Shown: positions 1 to 10,371, counted from the first letter of the stretch. The stretch: 39,027 nucleotides of DNA from Sporosarcina ureae (GCF_029267015.1 NZ_JARIEA010000049.1:1-39027), one strand, 5' to 3'. Numbers and translations are program-made. Notes: a model not told the origin generated them from the sequence alone.

Positions 1-1776
1 GGACCGGATCTCGGCATTCTAGTTCTCGAAGTGAAAGACTATACGAAAAACACGTTGTATCAGCTGGATCGTGATGAATGGACGTTGATTAATTCGAACG
101 GTGAACAAGTTAAAACGAAGAGTCCGCAGAAACAAGCGAGGGAGAATGCTTTTCTATTAGTAGATCTTTTGAAGAAAGATGGGAATCTTGTACAAACTGA
201 GGGCAAGTATCAATCACAGTTGAAGTTTCCGTACGGTTTTGGAACAGTTTTCACGCGTCTTCATCAGAAAGATTTTCTTGAACTCGGTCTGTATGGCGTC
301 ATCGAACCTCACCTTTCGCTAACACGGGATGAAATGGATCCAGAACATGAGGCATTCACAGAAGAGAATTTAATGGAAAAGATCGCGGAAATGTTTGTCG
401 TTCCGTATCGATTGCGTGAACCGCTCGGTAAAGATGATATTGATGCGATACGTTATCATTTGTTTCCAGAAGTGCGAATTAGCGCTGAATTCAAGCAGCC
501 TTCTCCCCATCAAGACCAATTATTACTGTCGCTACATGACATTAAGACGATGGACTTGCATCAGGAAAATATGGCTAAGCAAATTGGTGACAAGAATAGG
601 TTGATCCGTGGTGTGGCGGGAAGCGGTAAGACATTGATTCTAGCTAGTCGTGCAAAGTTGCTTTCGAGAGAGCATCCTGACTGGAAGATACTCATTCTTT
701 GTTACAATATTTCATTGGCTCAAAATATTGAACACATGGTGCGCCATATGATGAATGAGCCTGATTCGCTGTTCGACTTTGACTTCACAAAAGAAGACAC
801 CCACACAAAAACAGCCAAGCATTTGATTCAAGTCCGGAATTTCCATAGCTGGTTGCGTAATGACTTGCGTATATCAGAAGCTACTATTCCTATGATGCTT
901 GAGAAGTTAAAACAAGGCGAAGCGATCTTGCCGAAGTACGATGCCATCATGATTGATGAAGGACAAGATTTCGACGCGGACTGGTTCAAACTGGTCAGCG
1001 AATTATTAAATCCTGATACCAAATCATTACTTCTTGTAGAAGACCGTGCGCAGTCCATTTATAAGCGAGGACGTTCGTATTTACAAGACACGGGTCTCGA
1101 CTTTAGAGGGCGCTCCAAAGTTTTGAGTATTAATTATCGCAACACTGCACAGATCGTGTCGTTCGCATGGGCTTTCTATCAGCAACACTCTGTGTTAAAA
1201 AATAAAGTTGTCAGTAAAGAGTTCGAAGGCGATATCATTGCCCCACAAAGCACACGCAGGAAAGGCTATGAACCTGCAATTGTACGCGTCGATAGTTTTA
1301 GGCGAGAAGCTGTGATCGTCGCCAAGCAAATTGCCAAACTACATCGTGAGCGGAAATTGCCTTTATCTGAAATAATGATTCTGTACCGAGTCAAACGGTT
1401 TTCGGGGCTAGACTATATCGCGCTGTTAAAAAACGCATTAGAGCAAGAAGACATACCGTACTATTGGATCGCAGAAAACAGTGACTCGAAACGTAATTTT
1501 GATATCGATCACGAAAGCGTCAAAATTAGTACGATCGAAAGCAGTAAGGGCTTAGACTTTCAGGCAGTGTTTATCGTCAGCGCGAATAATATTCCATTTG
1601 CCTTGGAAGAAGATATCGAGCGTGAAGCTTCGCTACTATATATAGGTATGACACGCGCGAAGGAGTATTTGTGTATTTCCTATTCGGGGGAATCAGAGTT
1701 TACTGCGTACTTTGATAAAGTGTTGGAGGAACGGAAGAAAGAGGAAGAGCCCGATGTTCTCGATCAATCGAAATAA
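1..1776 (+). CDS. NERD-domain UvrD/PcrA-like DNA helicase (5' partial)
   Basis: The frame is open from the first base of the window, so the gene starts upstream; the GTG at 31 is internal. The first codons read GPDLGILVLEVKDY, which carries the E-x-K core of the NERD nuclease-related domain. A superfamily 1 helicase follows: Walker A GVAGSGKT (near base 610), Walker B MIDEGQDF (near 950), a motif V-like ESSKGLDFQAVFIV (near 1540) and motif VI LLYIGMTRAKEYL (near 1635). NERD-helicase fusions are known as stand-alone proteins thought to act on DNA in repair or against foreign DNA; the exact role is not established here. It ends in an acidic, charged tail and appears to be a single gene, since the next CDS lies 245 bp away. 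The helicase identity is sure; the biological role is inference. Confidence 0.9.
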   Translation, partial: GPDLGILVLEVKDYTKNTLYQLDRDEWTLINSNGEQVKTKSPQKQARENAFLLVDLLKKDGNLVQTEGKYQSQLKFPYGFGTVFTRLHQKDFLELGLYGVIEPHLSLTRDEMDPEHEAFTEENLMEKIAEMFVVPYRLREPLGKDDIDAIRYHLFPEVRISAEFKQPSPHQDQLLLSLHDIKTMDLHQENMAKQIGDKNRLIRGVAGSGKTLILASRAKLLSREHPDWKILILCYNISLAQNIEHMVRHMMNEPDSLFDFDFTKEDTHTKTAKHLIQVRNFHSWLRNDLRISEATIPMMLEKLKQGEAILPKYDAIMIDEGQDFDADWFKLVSELLNPDTKSLLLVEDRAQSIYKRGRSYLQDTGLDFRGRSKVLSINYRNTAQIVSFAWAFYQQHSVLKNKVVSKEFEGDIIAPQSTRRKGYEPAIVRVDSFRREAVIVAKQIAKLHRERKLPLSEIMILYRVKRFSGLDYIALLKNALEQEDIPYYWIAENSDSKRNFDIDHESVKISTIESSKGLDFQAVFIVSANNIPFALEEDIEREASLLYIGMTRAKEYLCISYSGESEFTAYFDKVLEERKKEEEPDVLDQSK

Positions 1777-1782
1777 GTAAAG

Positions 1783-1818
1783 CATCCCACATCAAATGAA
1801 GATGATGGGATGTATTTG
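1783..1818 (+). terminator. Possible weak terminator after the helicase gene
   Basis: CATCCCA at 1783-1789 pairs with TGGGATG at 1806-1812, with a further imperfect CATC/GATG pairing inside. The T-run that follows is short, so termination may be weak. Confidence 0.4.
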
Positions 1819-2004
1819 CTGTGTAGATTTATATTTGTATACATAAAATAGCCCAAAAGGAATGGTTCTGTTTTCTTAACAAAAGGCTAATATTGCCGAT
1901 AAATTGAAGAGGAGACTTTATAGTATATGGCCATGTGAAAAGATTGAAATAGCGAGTATGTTTAATGCATGAGGCTATTTTATTGGTACACCAAATTTAT
2001 CGAG
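1819..2004. other. AT-rich intergenic leader of the surface-protein cluster
   Basis: No gene is seen. An inverted repeat AAATAGC / GCTATTT encloses about 20 bases near 1948-1982 and could be a leader hairpin. No clear sigma-A promoter or known riboswitch core was recognised. Confidence 0.3.
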
Positions 2005-2021
2005 CGGGGGAGAATAAGTAG

Positions 2022-4064
2022 ATGAAACAATTAATGAAAGTAGCGCTTATGCTAGTGCTATTAGTGAGTGTGCTGGGAGCTGGGTTGAAGGCCGATGCAG
2101 CAGTGAAGCCGGGAACTCCGGAGAAGGTTGAGAAGAAGCCTTATGAGTATGAGTTTGTTGTGGATGATAGTGCAATATACAATGGATTTACTGGTGCTAA
2201 GAATATGCTAATAAAATTTGAAAAAGCTGTCACAGTTGATGATAGTCTAATTGAATCTAACATATCTGTATATCAAATAATATCAGATACTGAGAAAAAT
2301 AAAATGAATATATTTAATGATGCTAAATTAAGTAATGATAAAAAAGAATTAACATTATCTTTCAAAAATCTTGAATTTCTTGATACTACAAAAAGTATGA
2401 AATTCAAACTAGTCATAGACAAAGCTGCAAAATTATATTTTGATCAGCTAACAGACTATGAATTTCCATTTGAATTTTATGATTTAACACCTGGGTTTCA
2501 ATCCACTTTTGTTAATAGTAAAAATGCTGAATTAATTAATAACAATATTTTCAAAAATAATGAAACACGTAATATAATAATTCAAGTTCCACCTATTTAT
2601 ATTACAAAGATTGAGACCATTCATAGATATAGAGGAGTAACTGAAGAAAGTAAAACAGCACCTAATCTATCGAATATTGACGTGATAGCAGATGAAGCAG
2701 CTACACGATTAAAAGTATCATTGGGTGAAAGTGCTGAAGTAGAAAATGATAGAGACTTAAGTAGATCTACCACTGGAATTAATGGGTTTACAATGGGACA
2801 AGCAGGTATTAAAGATTTGAATTGTACGGTTAAAGGAGAGAAAGACGAAGGAGACAAAGTTTGTGAATCAGTAGAAAAAGATTCTTTCAAATTAACTGCT
2901 CTCAATAAAGATGGTCGTCTGTTAGAAACTAAAAACTTTAGAATGAGGGTAAATGATACGAAGAACGATTTTAAAATTAATGACTATATAACTGCAGATT
3001 TAAAATTCTTTGGTAAGCCCGTATCACTTTACGAAATTATGTTATCTCCTACTCTATTAGATAACATCGTTAAAGAAATAGAAGTGAGAGAACTGAATGA
3101 TTTAGGTGTTGTCTATTCACTAGGGGACACTATTGAAGTTAAGAATTTGGAGCAATTGGAATTAGCATTAGCGAATAAACAATTTAAAACTATTACATTA
3201 GCAAACGAAGTTAATGTAAATAGTCTACCTGGCGATACTCTAGAAATCGATCGCGATGTAACAATTAAAGGCAGCAAGATAGAAGGTAATCTAAAGTTAG
3301 GAAAAGGAATAGCGGATAGAGTAATTCGTCTCGATGGCGTGACGATTACTGGAGATTTAACAATTGATGTGGGTGCAAAGGGTACGGCTATTGTCAGTAG
3401 TTCAACTGTAGATAGTTCTACATACATTGTGAGTGGCGGTTCCAACTCTATTCATTTAAATAATTTTATATCTACTAGTGGTATGGTTCTAGATAATACA
3501 ACTCCTCTAAGAATTGTAAATACAAATTCTACAGAAGAACTATCAATAATTTTGCAAAGCAATGAAAAGGTTAAATTAGAGGGACAATTCGGTGCACTTA
3601 CAGTAGAAGCTGGTAATGGTGCTATGGAAATACAGAATAATTCTGTTGTTAATAAGATAACTGTTAAAGAGAGTAAAAAGCTAACACTCACTAGACCAAT
3701 TGGACAATTAGAAGCTGAAGTAGTTTTACAAGGGATAGGTCAAGAAAAAGGTAAACTAGATGAAATTATAATTAATCAACAAGAGAATGGCATGGATGTA
3801 GTTCAATATTCAACACATAAACTAATAGTAATCAGTGCAGAGGGTTCTGAACCTTTAGATATTAACAAAACTATTGTTAATTGGAAAGTAGATAATAAAA
3901 ATGTTTTTGGAGTGAATACTGAAATAGTATTTGAAGATGGGAAGCTGAAATACAAAGGAGACTTAATTGATATTAAAGAGCCTAAAGATATTAACTTATC
4001 TGCTGTGGTAATGAATGAAATTCACAAGATAAAGATTCCAGTACAATTAATGTTGCCTAATTAA
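2022..4064 (+). CDS. Secreted surface protein with beta-solenoid region
   Basis: This 680-residue protein begins with a typical signal peptide (lysine, hydrophobic core, cleavage near KADAAVK). A GGGGGAG ribosome site lies 9-10 bases before the ATG. Residues 30-170 look like an Ig-like or SbsA-like beta domain. Residues about 370-600 are a run of short beta-strand repeats with regular ITI.G.L.I and VTITGDLTI patterns, as in right-handed beta-helix domains of bacterial surface proteins. No SLH domain, LPXTG or lipobox was found. Two cysteines 13 residues apart (near residues 267-280) could form a disulfide loop. The DNA is more AT-rich than the flanking genes. The RCC1 protein gene follows after 23 bp, probably in one operon. 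I do not recognise a specific family; a structural surface role is inferred. Confidence 0.75.
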   Translation: MKQLMKVALMLVLLVSVLGAGLKADAAVKPGTPEKVEKKPYEYEFVVDDSAIYNGFTGAKNMLIKFEKAVTVDDSLIESNISVYQIISDTEKNKMNIFNDAKLSNDKKELTLSFKNLEFLDTTKSMKFKLVIDKAAKLYFDQLTDYEFPFEFYDLTPGFQSTFVNSKNAELINNNIFKNNETRNIIIQVPPIYITKIETIHRYRGVTEESKTAPNLSNIDVIADEAATRLKVSLGESAEVENDRDLSRSTTGINGFTMGQAGIKDLNCTVKGEKDEGDKVCESVEKDSFKLTALNKDGRLLETKNFRMRVNDTKNDFKINDYITADLKFFGKPVSLYEIMLSPTLLDNIVKEIEVRELNDLGVVYSLGDTIEVKNLEQLELALANKQFKTITLANEVNVNSLPGDTLEIDRDVTIKGSKIEGNLKLGKGIADRVIRLDGVTITGDLTIDVGAKGTAIVSSSTVDSSTYIVSGGSNSIHLNNFISTSGMVLDNTTPLRIVNTNSTEELSIILQSNEKVKLEGQFGALTVEAGNGAMEIQNNSVVNKITVKESKKLTLTRPIGQLEAEVVLQGIGQEKGKLDEIIINQQENGMDVVQYSTHKLIVISAEGSEPLDINKTIVNWKVDNKNVFGVNTEIVFEDGKLKYKGDLIDIKEPKDINLSAVVMNEIHKIKIPVQLMLPN

Positions 4065-4071
4065 ACTATAT

Positions 4072-4090
4072 AGGAGGTTAGATAGTATTG
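4072..4090 (+). promoter_or_regulatory. Ribosome binding site that fixes a TTG start
   Basis: AGGAGG at 4072-4077 lies 10 bases before the TTG at 4088. No other start codon in frame gives a full signal peptide. Confidence 0.7.
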
Positions 4091-6496
4091 TTCACTAAAA
4101 AATCTAAGTACTATTTATTGGTGACAATTCTCATTGTCTCGATATTTTCTCCTTTTATCCACATTGCAAATGCATACGGGATAGTATCTAATCATGAATC
4201 AGTAGTAGATGCTGGAAAAGAGCATCTAATTGTCTTAAGGAACGACGGAAGCGTTTGGTCTTGGGGGGAGAATACATTTGGACAGCTTGGTGGGAATAGT
4301 GCTCCACCTACAAGATCTGTTGCTCCTAAAGCGATTCAATTAGAAAATGGTAACCGTTTGTTAAACATTAAAGCGATTGCAGCAGGCGGATATCATAGCG
4401 TAGCATTAGATAGTAAAGGTAATGTATGGACATGGGGTAGTAACACATTTAAACAATTAGGTCACTCACCTAAGAATGCAATAAATGAAAATCCAGAGAT
4501 GATATCTGGTTTAAGCAACATTGTAGCCATTGCAGCGGGGGATTATCATTCCCTGGCTGTGGATGATAATGGCCATGTTTGGTCATGGGGACGTAATAAA
4601 TATGGTCAAGTTGGTATGAAGCCAGACAAAATGGGGGAAACTATTGTTCCTGAAAGAATAGCATCACTTAATGGAATTATAGCTGTTTCCGCAGGATCAG
4701 AACATTCGGTTGCTCTACAAGACAATGGAAACGTATGGACATGGGGTTCAAACGAATATGGACAACTAGGTAATGGAGAAACAACCAATATTAACTTTGA
4801 GCCTAAACTAGTTCCAGGTTTAACGAGTATCATGGAAATTAGTGCTGGTAATAATCATACAGTTGCTCTAAAACAAGATCGTACAAGTATGTTTGCATGG
4901 GGTTCTAACTCATACGGTCAATTAGGTGATGGCGGAAGAGAAATGAAGTTGCTGCCTGTTCTACTAGAAGGTATTCAAGACATAAAAAATATTGCAGCGG
5001 GTGATAATCATACTTCAGTAATCAAGGAAGATGGTTCTGTGTGGGCTTGGGGCAGAAATACATCGGGTATTGCGTCGAGTCGAACAACTCCGATCCGGAT
5101 TAATGGGTTGGATCAAGCGATTGCAATAGGAAGTGGGGGTTATATTGATAGCTTCATTTTAGCTATTAAATCAGATGGCACAGTATGGCAGTGGGATAGT
5201 GCATCATCAGACTCCACTACTAAACTTCCTATCTTCAAGAAGGTATCTGGAATTGAAAATGTTATGAAGCTTGACGAATTTCCGTTTGTTCAAGGGGGTC
5301 AAGTGAAGTTTAAATACATCGGTAACAGCTTAACTGAAGATGTAAAACTTAATGGTAGTTTCAATAATAATATTGATTTGCAAATGGAACGTAAAGAAGG
5401 AAACGTCTGGGAGTTGCAAGTAGAGTTACAACCTGGTCAATATGAATATGGTTTTCGTGTTAATGGCGAGTGGAAGGTAGATCCGCTTAATAGACGTAAA
5501 ATGATCGATGACTTTGGTCGAACATTTAGTGTATTGAAGGTAGCTCCATATGTGACTGTTGGTCCGTTAATTGATAACAAAGACGTTACATTTTCGTACA
5601 GTAGTTTTGATTTTAACAATCAACTTGAACTGACTGCGAATTCGAAATCAGTTTCTGTCATGGGGAACTTTGGTGAGAATTATCATTGGATAGAAATTCC
5701 TATGGTAAAGCAACCAAATAATATTTGGACAGTGACAAGGACTCTAAAACCTAGAGACTATTACTATTCATTTGTCGTTCGAGATAATGATAGTCAGGGA
5801 TTGGATGAGAAACGTAATGATCCATTAAATTTAGGCTTACAGACAGATGTTTTGACTGGTATTACACGTAACACGTTTACTGTAGCAGAGAATATATTAA
5901 CAAGAATCCCAGTTGCATCTATTGCTATCAATAAAGGTTCAGATATGGATTTGATTGTAGGTGAACAATCATTATTGACAGCGCGAATTAGTCCATCTAA
6001 TGCAACGAACCAAAATGTTAATTGGAATTCTAGCAAACCGACAGTGGCGAGTGTGGAAGGTGGAAGAATTACAGCACATTCTGCAGGCGTCACGACTATT
6101 ACAGTTGCATCTGTAGACGGCGGTAAGATAGCAACGATGACTGTTGCTGTGACACGTCAAGAAGGTGCGGTATCCTATCCACGTGTAGGTTATAAAACAG
6201 AAGATGATCGCTTTAATGTTGAACCAACAAAAGCTTGGAAAATTAATCTAAGTCAAGAATTGGATATCAAGACTTTTAATCCTGAATCAGTCTATGTTTT
6301 AAACGAATCAGGTGTCCAAATTCCACTAGGTTATCAAGTTTCCAATAAAGGTACAACAATGGAGCTTCGTTTACAAAATGGATATAAGTATGAAAAAGGT
6401 GCAAACTACTATTTGTTTATAGAAGATACAGTGAAGTCATCGAATGGCGTTAAATTAAAAAACAAAGTACAAATGAAGTTCCAAATCAAATTATAA
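4088..6496 (+). CDS. Secreted RCC1-propeller / CBM48-like / Ig-like surface protein
   Basis: The 802-residue product starts at a TTG with a signal peptide cleaved near residue 29. Residues 34-385 hold seven RCC1 (alpha-tubulin suppressor) repeats of the form AAG..HS.AL...G.VW.WG.N..GQLG, enough for one seven-bladed propeller. Two E-set domains resembling CBM48/AMPK glycogen-binding modules follow (about 400-485 and 500-600; WELQVELQPGQYEYGFRV is typical). Then come a Big_2 Ig domain (about 606-690, SNATNQNVNWNSSKPTVASV) and an SbsA/Big_5-type Ig domain (about 710-802) that is also found in three neighbours. RCC1 propellers mediate protein binding and CBM48-like modules may bind alpha-glucans; binding of either kind here is inferred. 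It probably lies in one operon with the gene 23 bp upstream. Confidence 0.85.
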   Translation: MFTKKSKYYLLVTILIVSIFSPFIHIANAYGIVSNHESVVDAGKEHLIVLRNDGSVWSWGENTFGQLGGNSAPPTRSVAPKAIQLENGNRLLNIKAIAAGGYHSVALDSKGNVWTWGSNTFKQLGHSPKNAINENPEMISGLSNIVAIAAGDYHSLAVDDNGHVWSWGRNKYGQVGMKPDKMGETIVPERIASLNGIIAVSAGSEHSVALQDNGNVWTWGSNEYGQLGNGETTNINFEPKLVPGLTSIMEISAGNNHTVALKQDRTSMFAWGSNSYGQLGDGGREMKLLPVLLEGIQDIKNIAAGDNHTSVIKEDGSVWAWGRNTSGIASSRTTPIRINGLDQAIAIGSGGYIDSFILAIKSDGTVWQWDSASSDSTTKLPIFKKVSGIENVMKLDEFPFVQGGQVKFKYIGNSLTEDVKLNGSFNNNIDLQMERKEGNVWELQVELQPGQYEYGFRVNGEWKVDPLNRRKMIDDFGRTFSVLKVAPYVTVGPLIDNKDVTFSYSSFDFNNQLELTANSKSVSVMGNFGENYHWIEIPMVKQPNNIWTVTRTLKPRDYYYSFVVRDNDSQGLDEKRNDPLNLGLQTDVLTGITRNTFTVAENILTRIPVASIAINKGSDMDLIVGEQSLLTARISPSNATNQNVNWNSSKPTVASVEGGRITAHSAGVTTITVASVDGGKIATMTVAVTRQEGAVSYPRVGYKTEDDRFNVEPTKAWKINLSQELDIKTFNPESVYVLNESGVQIPLGYQVSNKGTTMELRLQNGYKYEKGANYYLFIEDTVKSSNGVKLKNKVQMKFQIKL

Positions 6497-6504
6497 ATAA
6501 GCAA

Positions 6505-6546
6505 TGAAAAAGGAGTCGTCCCAATCAGGGGCGACTCCTTTTTTCG
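6505..6546. terminator. Bidirectional terminator between convergent genes
   Basis: A stem of about 16 bp (AAAAAGGAGTCG plus TCCC pairing GGGG and CGACTCCTTTTT) with loop AATCA lies between the plus-strand RCC1 gene and the minus-strand 1266-residue gene. A-runs and T-runs flank both sides. Confidence 0.9.
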
Positions 6547-6549
6547 ATA

Positions 6550-9500
6550 TTAGTAAATTTTAAAGTTTTGAAGCAAAGATCTTTTCAAAAACTCTTTATT
6601 CTTAGTATTACCTTTGAATTGACGGTCAATATGCAGTGTATATTGCTTCCCGCGAGTATATAGATTTTTGGGAACTACAAATATAGTTTTTCCATCATCA
6701 CTCATTTGCAATTCAGTAGCTACAGTTTGTCCTGTAGCGTCATCTGTAACGTATATAAGACCTGAATAAAGTGCTTCACGATCTACTTTTGCGTTGAAAT
6801 TGATAGCAAGAACTTTATGGGCTTCATATGCTGGTATGTTTTTGCTCCAGACAACAGATGGCGTTGTTTTAATGGTGCTTATTCTACTAATTTGATTTCC
6901 GTTTACTACGACTGCGTATAGTTCGCCAGTGGATGTTGAAATCTTTTCATTAGGCGTATATTTTGTCCAGTTAAGAATCTCTGAAGGCGTAGCTGTAGGT
7001 ACATAATTATCTCTTAAAGCTAGCCCAGCAGCGGGACGTGCACTACTAGTGAACGAGATATCTTTACTGCTGGTAGTATAGTAAATCGTGCCTGTTGATT
7101 CCCGTAAAGCTAACTGCATAGTATAAAATTCGCTACCAGCAGACGTTTCATTAATACGTGGGGCTCCTATATTATCAAATAGAGCATAAGTACCAGGTTC
7201 GTTTACTAAACTTGTAGTGGATGTTGATGCCATAGTGCTTGGTAGGGCAACTGAATATCCATCGACCAACTTGGCTAACGTTTTAGTTCCTGTTTTAGGA
7301 AGCGTCAGCTCAATGGGCTGCATAAATTTAGCTAGATTACCCCAACTAATGTCATAAGTATCTTTTGCAGGCGTTTGTTTAAGTGTGAAAGTAGAATTAG
7401 TAGATTCTATCACATTACTAGAAGGAATATGGGCTTCAATTTTTTTATCTGATGTTACAAATGTTACGCCTTTAATTTTAGCTACTTCCATTTCAGCAGG
7501 ACTAAGTGAAACATATGGATGAATAAGTGAAAGTTGTCCGTCCATTTCTAAAGGATTACTTTCAATTGTATCATTTTTCGCTATTTTAACAGTGACTATA
7601 TATATTTTTGTTTTCATTTTGTCCTTACTAGTGACGGTGTATTCAACTGGATTCTTAAAATCTTTCTCTATCAGTTGAGAAGGTGTAACAGATCCAATGC
7701 TCTCAATAACAGGTTTTAATTTTAGATTTGTTCCTATAGGCACAGTTACTGTGATCTTGCTCGATTTGTGATCAATTACACTAATCGACTTTTTACCTAA
7801 AAATCCAAATGAAGTAATTAATGCATTTGATTTTGCTTCATCAATAACATTAACATTTATCGGTGAAGAAGGTTGGCTTTCTATACCGTTAACAGTTTGT
7901 GTTACATAATAGCCAATACCAACAGGGACTTCACTGAATGTAGCAATTCCCAATTCTGTTTTCGAATCGGTAGCAACAAGTTGATCATATGAATTATACA
8001 ATTTCGCTACAGTAGTCTTAGTTCCAGTGGTAACTCCAACAGGATATCTTATTATAGGCACTGTTATTTTATTGTCTTTTAATGCATTGGCAGACACAAT
8101 TATTTTTGGTGGCGCAACGGTAATTGTACGGTGTTTATCTACCGCTTTCTTTCCTCTTTTTGGAGCGATTGAACTGTAAGTAATTATATATTCTCCTGGT
8201 TGATCAAATAGGCTATCACATTTTGCATCGAGGCAAATTTTTGACTGGGAAGTATTTGGTATACTTATCTTTGCCGAATTTTTCAGATCGTTTTCTAAAT
8301 AGTCTTTGGATATTATGCCTGGATCAATGAACTTTAATGGAGAACCTTTATAATAAGGTAATTTCTCTGTATCAATCACTAACGATAGTTTTTCTTGACC
8401 ATTTAAAGTAATATATGGTCTATCAAGATCATTAACTTCGACAGTGTTAGACTTTTCACTTGTCAATGTATTTACGATTTGCTTTACATAATAGCGGCCA
8501 GGTCCTAAGTTTTCAAAGACATGGGTTTGCTGATTAGAGCCTAGTGTAAATTCAGTACCAAATGGAGCAAAGTCTCCAAACTGATTTTCCTTGTAGAGTT
8601 GAAGCTTAGTAGGTTCGCCACCTATTTCGGAAAAGATATTTTTCACTCCGACTTCTGCCGTAGTTGCGTCACTACCAATTGCTATTACCGGCTTTGGCAA
8701 GACTCTAACTGTTCGTGTAATTTGACACTGTTGATCATCTTTGACACAGTTAGGATTTTCTGAATTATCATATACACTGTAAGTTACTAGATAAATACCC
8801 GGTCTATCAACATTAACATTACCTTTACCGATTACCTTATGACTGATATCTCCATCTACGTTATCTTTTGCTGTTGCTCCATACTCAATATACGTATCTC
8901 CAGCAGTAATGATAATATCATACTTTCCATCTGGGCCAGGATTTAGCACCAATGTAGGTGGTGTTGAGTCCTCCACGTTTGTTCTAAGAGAAGGTTCACT
9001 TTCAACACCATTTATTTCTTGAGTTACATAATAGTTCTTACCTACATCTACCATTGGAATTTTATAAGAACCTTCATTTATTTCTTTAGTCACTTTTTTA
9101 TATGAACTGTTATCTTGATAAAGATTAAGAGTAGCTTTAGGTATAATACCATTGACTTCAATATCCCCTGTAGATCTTTGATTTGGTTCAAGACATTTAT
9201 CTGAAGAAGCGGGTAAACATTTTGGTGAAGTGTGTATTCCAGTTATAGTTACTACATTCGGAAGTATAATGACATTTCTTACGACAGGTATAGACTTATT
9301 GCCTCCGCTGTCTGTTGCAATGTAAGTAATTGTATACTCCCCTGGTGGTTGTTTTTCATTATTTATTGGTATAGTGCTTTTGACATCTACAGTAATGTCA
9401 GACGGCTTATCTATATTGTCTTTTACTGTAAAACCAGAATCTACATATAAGTTAGGATAAGTAACTTTTTCATTTGCTTCACCATTAAGAGTTATTACTG

Positions 9501-10350
9501 GGGCCTCCTCATCAGAGATTATAATCGGTTCATCATTGAAGTCACCTTCTATATTATTTTGAATTTGCCTTACACTATAAGAGCCGGAGCCTAACTCATT
9601 AAAAACGTAAGTACCTACTTCAGTCATAGTGCCATTCTTGTGAAACTTTGAATTTTTAAAGAGCTCTAAAGTTGCTCCAACAGCCGCGTTTGATACTTCG
9701 ATTTCTCCAGAGTTATTATATGCACCACCATTGTTTAATTTTTTAACAATTAATTTTTTAGGGTATATTGTTACAGATTCAGAAAGACCACTTTCAGCAT
9801 TACGTATTGATTGTGTTAGACGATAGCCATCTGCCACTAGTAAGTCGTCAAATTTCACTTTGTTATCCACGCCAACTACTTTTGGAGGTTTAGAAAAATC
9901 TTTTAATGAATCATTATATATTTTTACTATAGCTCCTGGTATTCCATCTTCTATTGAGATAGCTTGAGTACCTTTTGTCGATTTTATAACTTTAAGACTA
10001 TCAGGTGAAATAGTGTAATTGCTTGATTTAAATTTTATCGTAGGCTCATCACTCGTTTTTGCTTCTAAGTAATATTCCCCAACCGTTAGACTTGAATATG
10101 TTTTGATTTTATTTTCTATTGTACTTTTAAATAAATCTCCTACACGCTCGTTATTATCAGTGAAGTGTAAAGTGACTTCTATATCAGCGCTATCCAAAGT
10201 TACCATTAATTCTCCGCTACCATTTTTCTGGCTTAGTGTAATAGTTCCTGGAAATTCAGCTTTGGCTAGGACTACTCCAGTAAGTGCAATTGGATTGATT
10301 ATTGAAAATAGCAACGTCATAATTAAAAAAAATGAAAGCTTTCTTTTCAT
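6550..10350 (-). CDS. Large secreted multi-Ig repeat surface protein
   Basis: This 1266-residue protein starts at an ATG preceded by AGGAGGAG and has a signal peptide (MKRKLSFFLIMTLLFS...). Two module types alternate. One is a beta-rich repeat of 70-90 residues ending in a Y.V.Q..NG.ES motif, in about five copies (near 125-195, 205-280, 370-460, 555-640, 755-840). The other is a DUF5011/HYR-like Ig domain with G.Y.ITY...D..GN, in three copies (about 283-365, 465-553, 645-750). Next come a DUF5018-like region (about 845-935), a chitobiase-C-terminal-like region and a final SbsA/Big_5 Ig domain. Several modules carry close cysteine pairs (CLPASSDKC, CVKDDQQC, CLDAKC), unusual in secreted proteins of this group. 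No wall anchor is visible. It lies 21 bp after the 199-residue gene, so the two are probably cotranscribed. Confidence 0.8.
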   Translation of the reverse strand: MKRKLSFFLIMTLLFSIINPIALTGVVLAKAEFPGTITLSQKNGSGELMVTLDSADIEVTLHFTDNNERVGDLFKSTIENKIKTYSSLTVGEYYLEAKTSDEPTIKFKSSNYTISPDSLKVIKSTKGTQAISIEDGIPGAIVKIYNDSLKDFSKPPKVVGVDNKVKFDDLLVADGYRLTQSIRNAESGLSESVTIYPKKLIVKKLNNGGAYNNSGEIEVSNAAVGATLELFKNSKFHKNGTMTEVGTYVFNELGSGSYSVRQIQNNIEGDFNDEPIIISDEEAPVITLNGEANEKVTYPNLYVDSGFTVKDNIDKPSDITVDVKSTIPINNEKQPPGEYTITYIATDSGGNKSIPVVRNVIILPNVVTITGIHTSPKCLPASSDKCLEPNQRSTGDIEVNGIIPKATLNLYQDNSSYKKVTKEINEGSYKIPMVDVGKNYYVTQEINGVESEPSLRTNVEDSTPPTLVLNPGPDGKYDIIITAGDTYIEYGATAKDNVDGDISHKVIGKGNVNVDRPGIYLVTYSVYDNSENPNCVKDDQQCQITRTVRVLPKPVIAIGSDATTAEVGVKNIFSEIGGEPTKLQLYKENQFGDFAPFGTEFTLGSNQQTHVFENLGPGRYYVKQIVNTLTSEKSNTVEVNDLDRPYITLNGQEKLSLVIDTEKLPYYKGSPLKFIDPGIISKDYLENDLKNSAKISIPNTSQSKICLDAKCDSLFDQPGEYIITYSSIAPKRGKKAVDKHRTITVAPPKIIVSANALKDNKITVPIIRYPVGVTTGTKTTVAKLYNSYDQLVATDSKTELGIATFSEVPVGIGYYVTQTVNGIESQPSSPINVNVIDEAKSNALITSFGFLGKKSISVIDHKSSKITVTVPIGTNLKLKPVIESIGSVTPSQLIEKDFKNPVEYTVTSKDKMKTKIYIVTVKIAKNDTIESNPLEMDGQLSLIHPYVSLSPAEMEVAKIKGVTFVTSDKKIEAHIPSSNVIESTNSTFTLKQTPAKDTYDISWGNLAKFMQPIELTLPKTGTKTLAKLVDGYSVALPSTMASTSTTSLVNEPGTYALFDNIGAPRINETSAGSEFYTMQLALRESTGTIYYTTSSKDISFTSSARPAAGLALRDNYVPTATPSEILNWTKYTPNEKISTSTGELYAVVVNGNQISRISTIKTTPSVVWSKNIPAYEAHKVLAINFNAKVDREALYSGLIYVTDDATGQTVATELQMSDDGKTIFVVPKNLYTRGKQYTLHIDRQFKGNTKNKEFLKRSLLQNFKIY

Positions 10351-10371
10351 ATTTGCTCCTCCTATTAACCA

